Source: Verrucomicrobiota bacterium (GTDB taxonomy: Bacteria; Verrucomicrobiota; Verrucomicrobiia; Limisphaerales; UBA11320). From it: DNA of 7,948 nt. Position numbers and translations under genes: made by a program. Positions 6,225 through 7,948 of this stretch are shown here, in pieces. Under the pieces are notes generated by a model that searched no databases, was not told the DNA's origin, and was given only the letters and a program-made list of their open reading frames with translations. The first letter of the stretch is position 1. The number at the start of each line of letters is the position of its first letter. The DNA lies in NCBI GenBank assembly GCA_016871475.1, contig VHDG01000153.1:1-7948 (forward strand), given 5' to 3'.

Positions 6225-7814
6225 TCACTTGCGGAGGATAAATCCAGCGTTGGCCCAGTTGGCGAAATCCTCACGGGAGCCGTTTCCGGCATCCATCGCC
6301 ACGAGACTGATCGTCTTGGCGCCCGTGGGTATCGGAACATCGAACCGCCATGCCTGGGAAAGGACACGCATGACCGGGCTGGCGGCGGCTTCGCGGCCGT
6401 CGATGAACACCTTGAACACCACGCTCGGATGCATGGCGAGATTCGAGCCGTGGCTGATGCTGACCAGGTTCTCGTCTGCGCCGGCGAGCGCGACGAAGCG
6501 GGCGTACTCCGGCTTGACCTCATACATGAGCGCGCAGGGTGCATGCACCCCCATGCCGACTTCGTAAGTCTTGCGATTGACCTTTAGCGGCAGGCCCAGG
6601 TTCGACTTGTCCTTTTGCGGAGGCTTGGTGTTACCCGAGTAGCGGACCTCGCCGCCATAGGTGTGGCCGAAGCCGACGCTGCGCATGGGTTTCAGATCTC
6701 CGATGGCGACATCCGGCTCAGGCGGCATGGGGTGCATGCGCGCGAAGGAACCTTCCGATTCCAGGCAAACCGCCTTCCCGTCACGAAATGCCCCGACACG
6801 CAGCTGTGTGGTGTCGGTGAACACGAGCGGTTTGGCATACAGGAGGGAGCTGGCTGAGGGTTTGGACCCGTCCAGTGTGTAGCGGATTTCGGCGCCAGGG
6901 TTGAGCGGTGCGGTGAGGGTCACCGTGATGGGTTGCTCGAACAGGTGCGGACGCATCGGAGTTCCCCACGGGGCGATGCGCACCGGATCGAGCACCCAGT
7001 TCGAATCCCATTTCCCAAGCCGGGTGAGTTCCTGCTGGAAGTGGATCGTGGGGGCGAGATGCTTCTCGAAATGTTCCACCACCTGCTCGGTGTTGAGATC
7101 GGGCGTGAAATTTCGGGACGGATCGTAACCCGGGTGGGCATCGGTCATGTCGCGAGCCAGAACGCAGTGGAGGCCGGCGGCCTTCATGGCCCGAAGTCCC
7201 ATGGGTTTTCCGAGCAGACAGACCTGGGTGTGGAATCCGACGTAGATGAGGTGGGTCAGTCCATGCTTCTGGCAGATGGCATAAACCTCGGCCTGCGTAT
7301 CGGGCATCAGGTCGTTCTCGCCGATGGTGAGGGCGGGATGCATCCCGTCCCAGCCATAGTTTCCGCCGCACCGTTCCCGTCCGCAGGCACACCCTCCGGC
7401 ATCCGGCACCGGCGGACAGGTGACCTCCATCACCTTGGGCACGGTGACCTTCGGCAGGGCGAAGATGATTTCGCGTTGCGGATAGCCGACGTAGTTGTCC
7501 ACCACGTCGCTCGGACACAGCATGACGGTCATGCCGAGCGCGCGGGCGGCCTCGAGGGCCTTGTTCATGCGCGGAACAAACGCGTCGACCCGCATGGTGG
7601 CTGTCTTGCACCAATGGAAATTCCAGACATCGACGGCGATGACGCCGATCCGCCTGGGGTCGACCTCCTCCTTCTGCAGGGTGACGACCCCGGTTGTGGG
7701 ATCACGGCGCTGCAGCTCGAGCGTGATCGCCTTGCCTGATGTGGCCAGGACTGGACTTGCGAATGCAGCGATCCAGACCAGGACGGAGGGAATGATGTAA
7801 GGGAGCCATTTCAT
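6225..7814 (-). CDS. Exported isochorismatase-like cysteine hydrolase with chitobiase-C-terminal-like and NPCBM-like domains
   Basis: From the ATG at 7814 the product is 529 residues. A Sec signal peptide (MKW followed by a hydrophobic core to about residue 20, cut after VLA at 24) decides this start over an in-frame TTG at 7895. Residues about 55-262 form an isochorismatase-like hydrolase: D62 on the first strand, PRMN and CPSD blocks, a cysteine-rich loop (C133, C142, C144, C149), HPAL (159-162) and candidate nucleophile C199 before LGK. Residues about 288-345 resemble the chitobiase/beta-hexosaminidase C-terminal domain (RYTLDGSKPS at 311-320). Residues about 364-528 resemble an NPCBM/NEW2 carbohydrate-binding module (GMGVHAP at 410-416). 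Family members are usually cytoplasmic amidases or related hydrolases, such as nicotinamidase and N-carbamoylsarcosine amidase. Export with sugar-binding-type modules implies a glycan-associated substrate, which is inference. The usual catalytic lysine is not apparent, so activity is unproven. It is the first gene of a two-gene unit with the fusion gene. Confidence 0.94.
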   Translation of the reverse strand: MKWLPYIIPSVLVWIAAFASPVLATSGKAITLELQRRDPTTGVVTLQKEEVDPRRIGVIAVDVWNFHWCKTATMRVDAFVPRMNKALEAARALGMTVMLCPSDVVDNYVGYPQREIIFALPKVTVPKVMEVTCPPVPDAGGCACGRERCGGNYGWDGMHPALTIGENDLMPDTQAEVYAICQKHGLTHLIYVGFHTQVCLLGKPMGLRAMKAAGLHCVLARDMTDAHPGYDPSRNFTPDLNTEQVVEHFEKHLAPTIHFQQELTRLGKWDSNWVLDPVRIAPWGTPMRPHLFEQPITVTLTAPLNPGAEIRYTLDGSKPSASSLLYAKPLVFTDTTQLRVGAFRDGKAVCLESEGSFARMHPMPPEPDVAIGDLKPMRSVGFGHTYGGEVRYSGNTKPPQKDKSNLGLPLKVNRKTYEVGMGVHAPCALMYEVKPEYARFVALAGADENLVSISHGSNLAMHPSVVFKVFIDGREAAASPVMRVLSQAWRFDVPIPTGAKTISLVAMDAGNGSREDFANWANAGFILRK

Positions 7815-7948
7815 TTGGTTAATGGAGGATTGGTGCTCTGTTCCCTCAGATTGTTCAATCCTTTTTGTGAAAACCCACAGACCCGCTCGTTCCAAGTCAG
7901 GTGATCTGCAAGGACCTGGCGTCGATGTTCTGGCTTGTGCTTGTGATT
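7815..7948 (-). other. Upstream region of the minus-strand two-gene unit
   Basis: These 134 bases precede the start of the exported hydrolase gene. I find no credible -35/-10 pair on the minus strand and no Shine-Dalgarno sequence: the 20 bases before the ATG are pyrimidine/A-rich (CCAATCCTCCATTAACCAA). The notable element is a 12-base palindrome, listed separately. No gene is evident, although an upstream gene could begin just beyond the window. Confidence 0.5.
7849..7860. promoter_or_regulatory. 12-base palindrome, possible operator
   Basis: GATTGTTCAATC is a perfect palindrome located 35 bases upstream of the hydrolase start codon, a position compatible with a regulator site. GGATTG at 7827-7832 can also pair with CAATCC at 7856-7861, and a T run follows at 7862-7866 on the plus strand. 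The element might therefore instead be the weak terminator of a plus-strand transcript. The stem is short and AT-rich and chance occurrence is not excluded. Confidence 0.2.

Noticed and set aside
6197..6544. Upstream extension of the fusion gene by 116 codons
   Set aside because: The extension overlaps the end of the preceding gene in another frame and reads as Ser/Arg/Pro-rich sequence. The ATG at 6196 gives a proper signal peptide.
5487..7154. Shared 14-base sequence TCGGTCATGTCGCG at 5487-5500 and 7141-7154
   Set aside because: It encodes the conserved RDMTD motif of the two paralogous hydrolase domains, so protein conservation explains it and no DNA-level repeat is needed.
6781..7614. 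A 277-codon minus-strand frame overlapping the exported hydrolase gene
   Set aside because: Arg/His/Pro-rich shadow frame on the same strand. The overlapping frame carries the signal peptide and all conserved motifs.
1..7948. CRISPR array, tRNA/rRNA genes, insertion sequence, phage or defence genes
   Set aside because: No regularly spaced repeats, cloverleaf-like segments, transposase motifs or phage/defence proteins were seen on either strand.

Overview
The window is GC-rich bacterial chromosomal sequence with three genes, all encoding proteins with export signals. The organism is most likely in the PVC superphylum (Verrucomicrobiota, less certainly Planctomycetota). The main reason is the C-terminal part of the large gene: a beta-propeller 'membrane-bound dehydrogenase' domain, then HEAT-like helices, then a single-CxxCH cytochrome ending in an SLMPEGLL motif. 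This is the Pirellula/Verrucomicrobium-type heme-binding architecture, which is largely confined to that group. Secreted ThuA-like proteins and the lack of clear Shine-Dalgarno sequences at all three starts fit the same assignment.

Layout: bases 1-288 are non-coding and contain an imperfect inverted repeat and short direct repeats. A ThuA-like gene lies on the plus strand (about 289-1485). It converges, with only 22 bases between stop codons, on a two-gene minus-strand unit read from right to left. The first gene of that unit (7814-6225) encodes an exported isochorismatase-like cysteine hydrolase carrying two carbohydrate-associated modules (chitobiase-C-terminal-like and NPCBM-like). After a 28-base gap, the second (6196-1508) encodes a 1562-residue protein. 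It joins, in order, a signal peptide, an isochorismatase-like hydrolase, a ThuA-like domain, a Pro/Ala linker, a sugar-dehydrogenase-like propeller, a HEAT-like helical region and a heme-c domain. Bases 7815-7948 are a short upstream region for this unit.

How they may work together (inference): the same two enzyme-like modules are each used twice, ThuA alone and in the fusion, hydrolase alone and in the fusion. This suggests one extracytoplasmic pathway acting on a carbohydrate or carbohydrate-amide substrate. The stand-alone hydrolase would be held on glycan by its binding modules. The large fusion would combine hydrolysis, ThuA chemistry and oxidation, with electrons passed to its own heme. 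No substrate can be named from the sequence. The most unusual elements are the five-part fusion and the divergent form of the isochorismatase-like domain shared by both minus-strand proteins.
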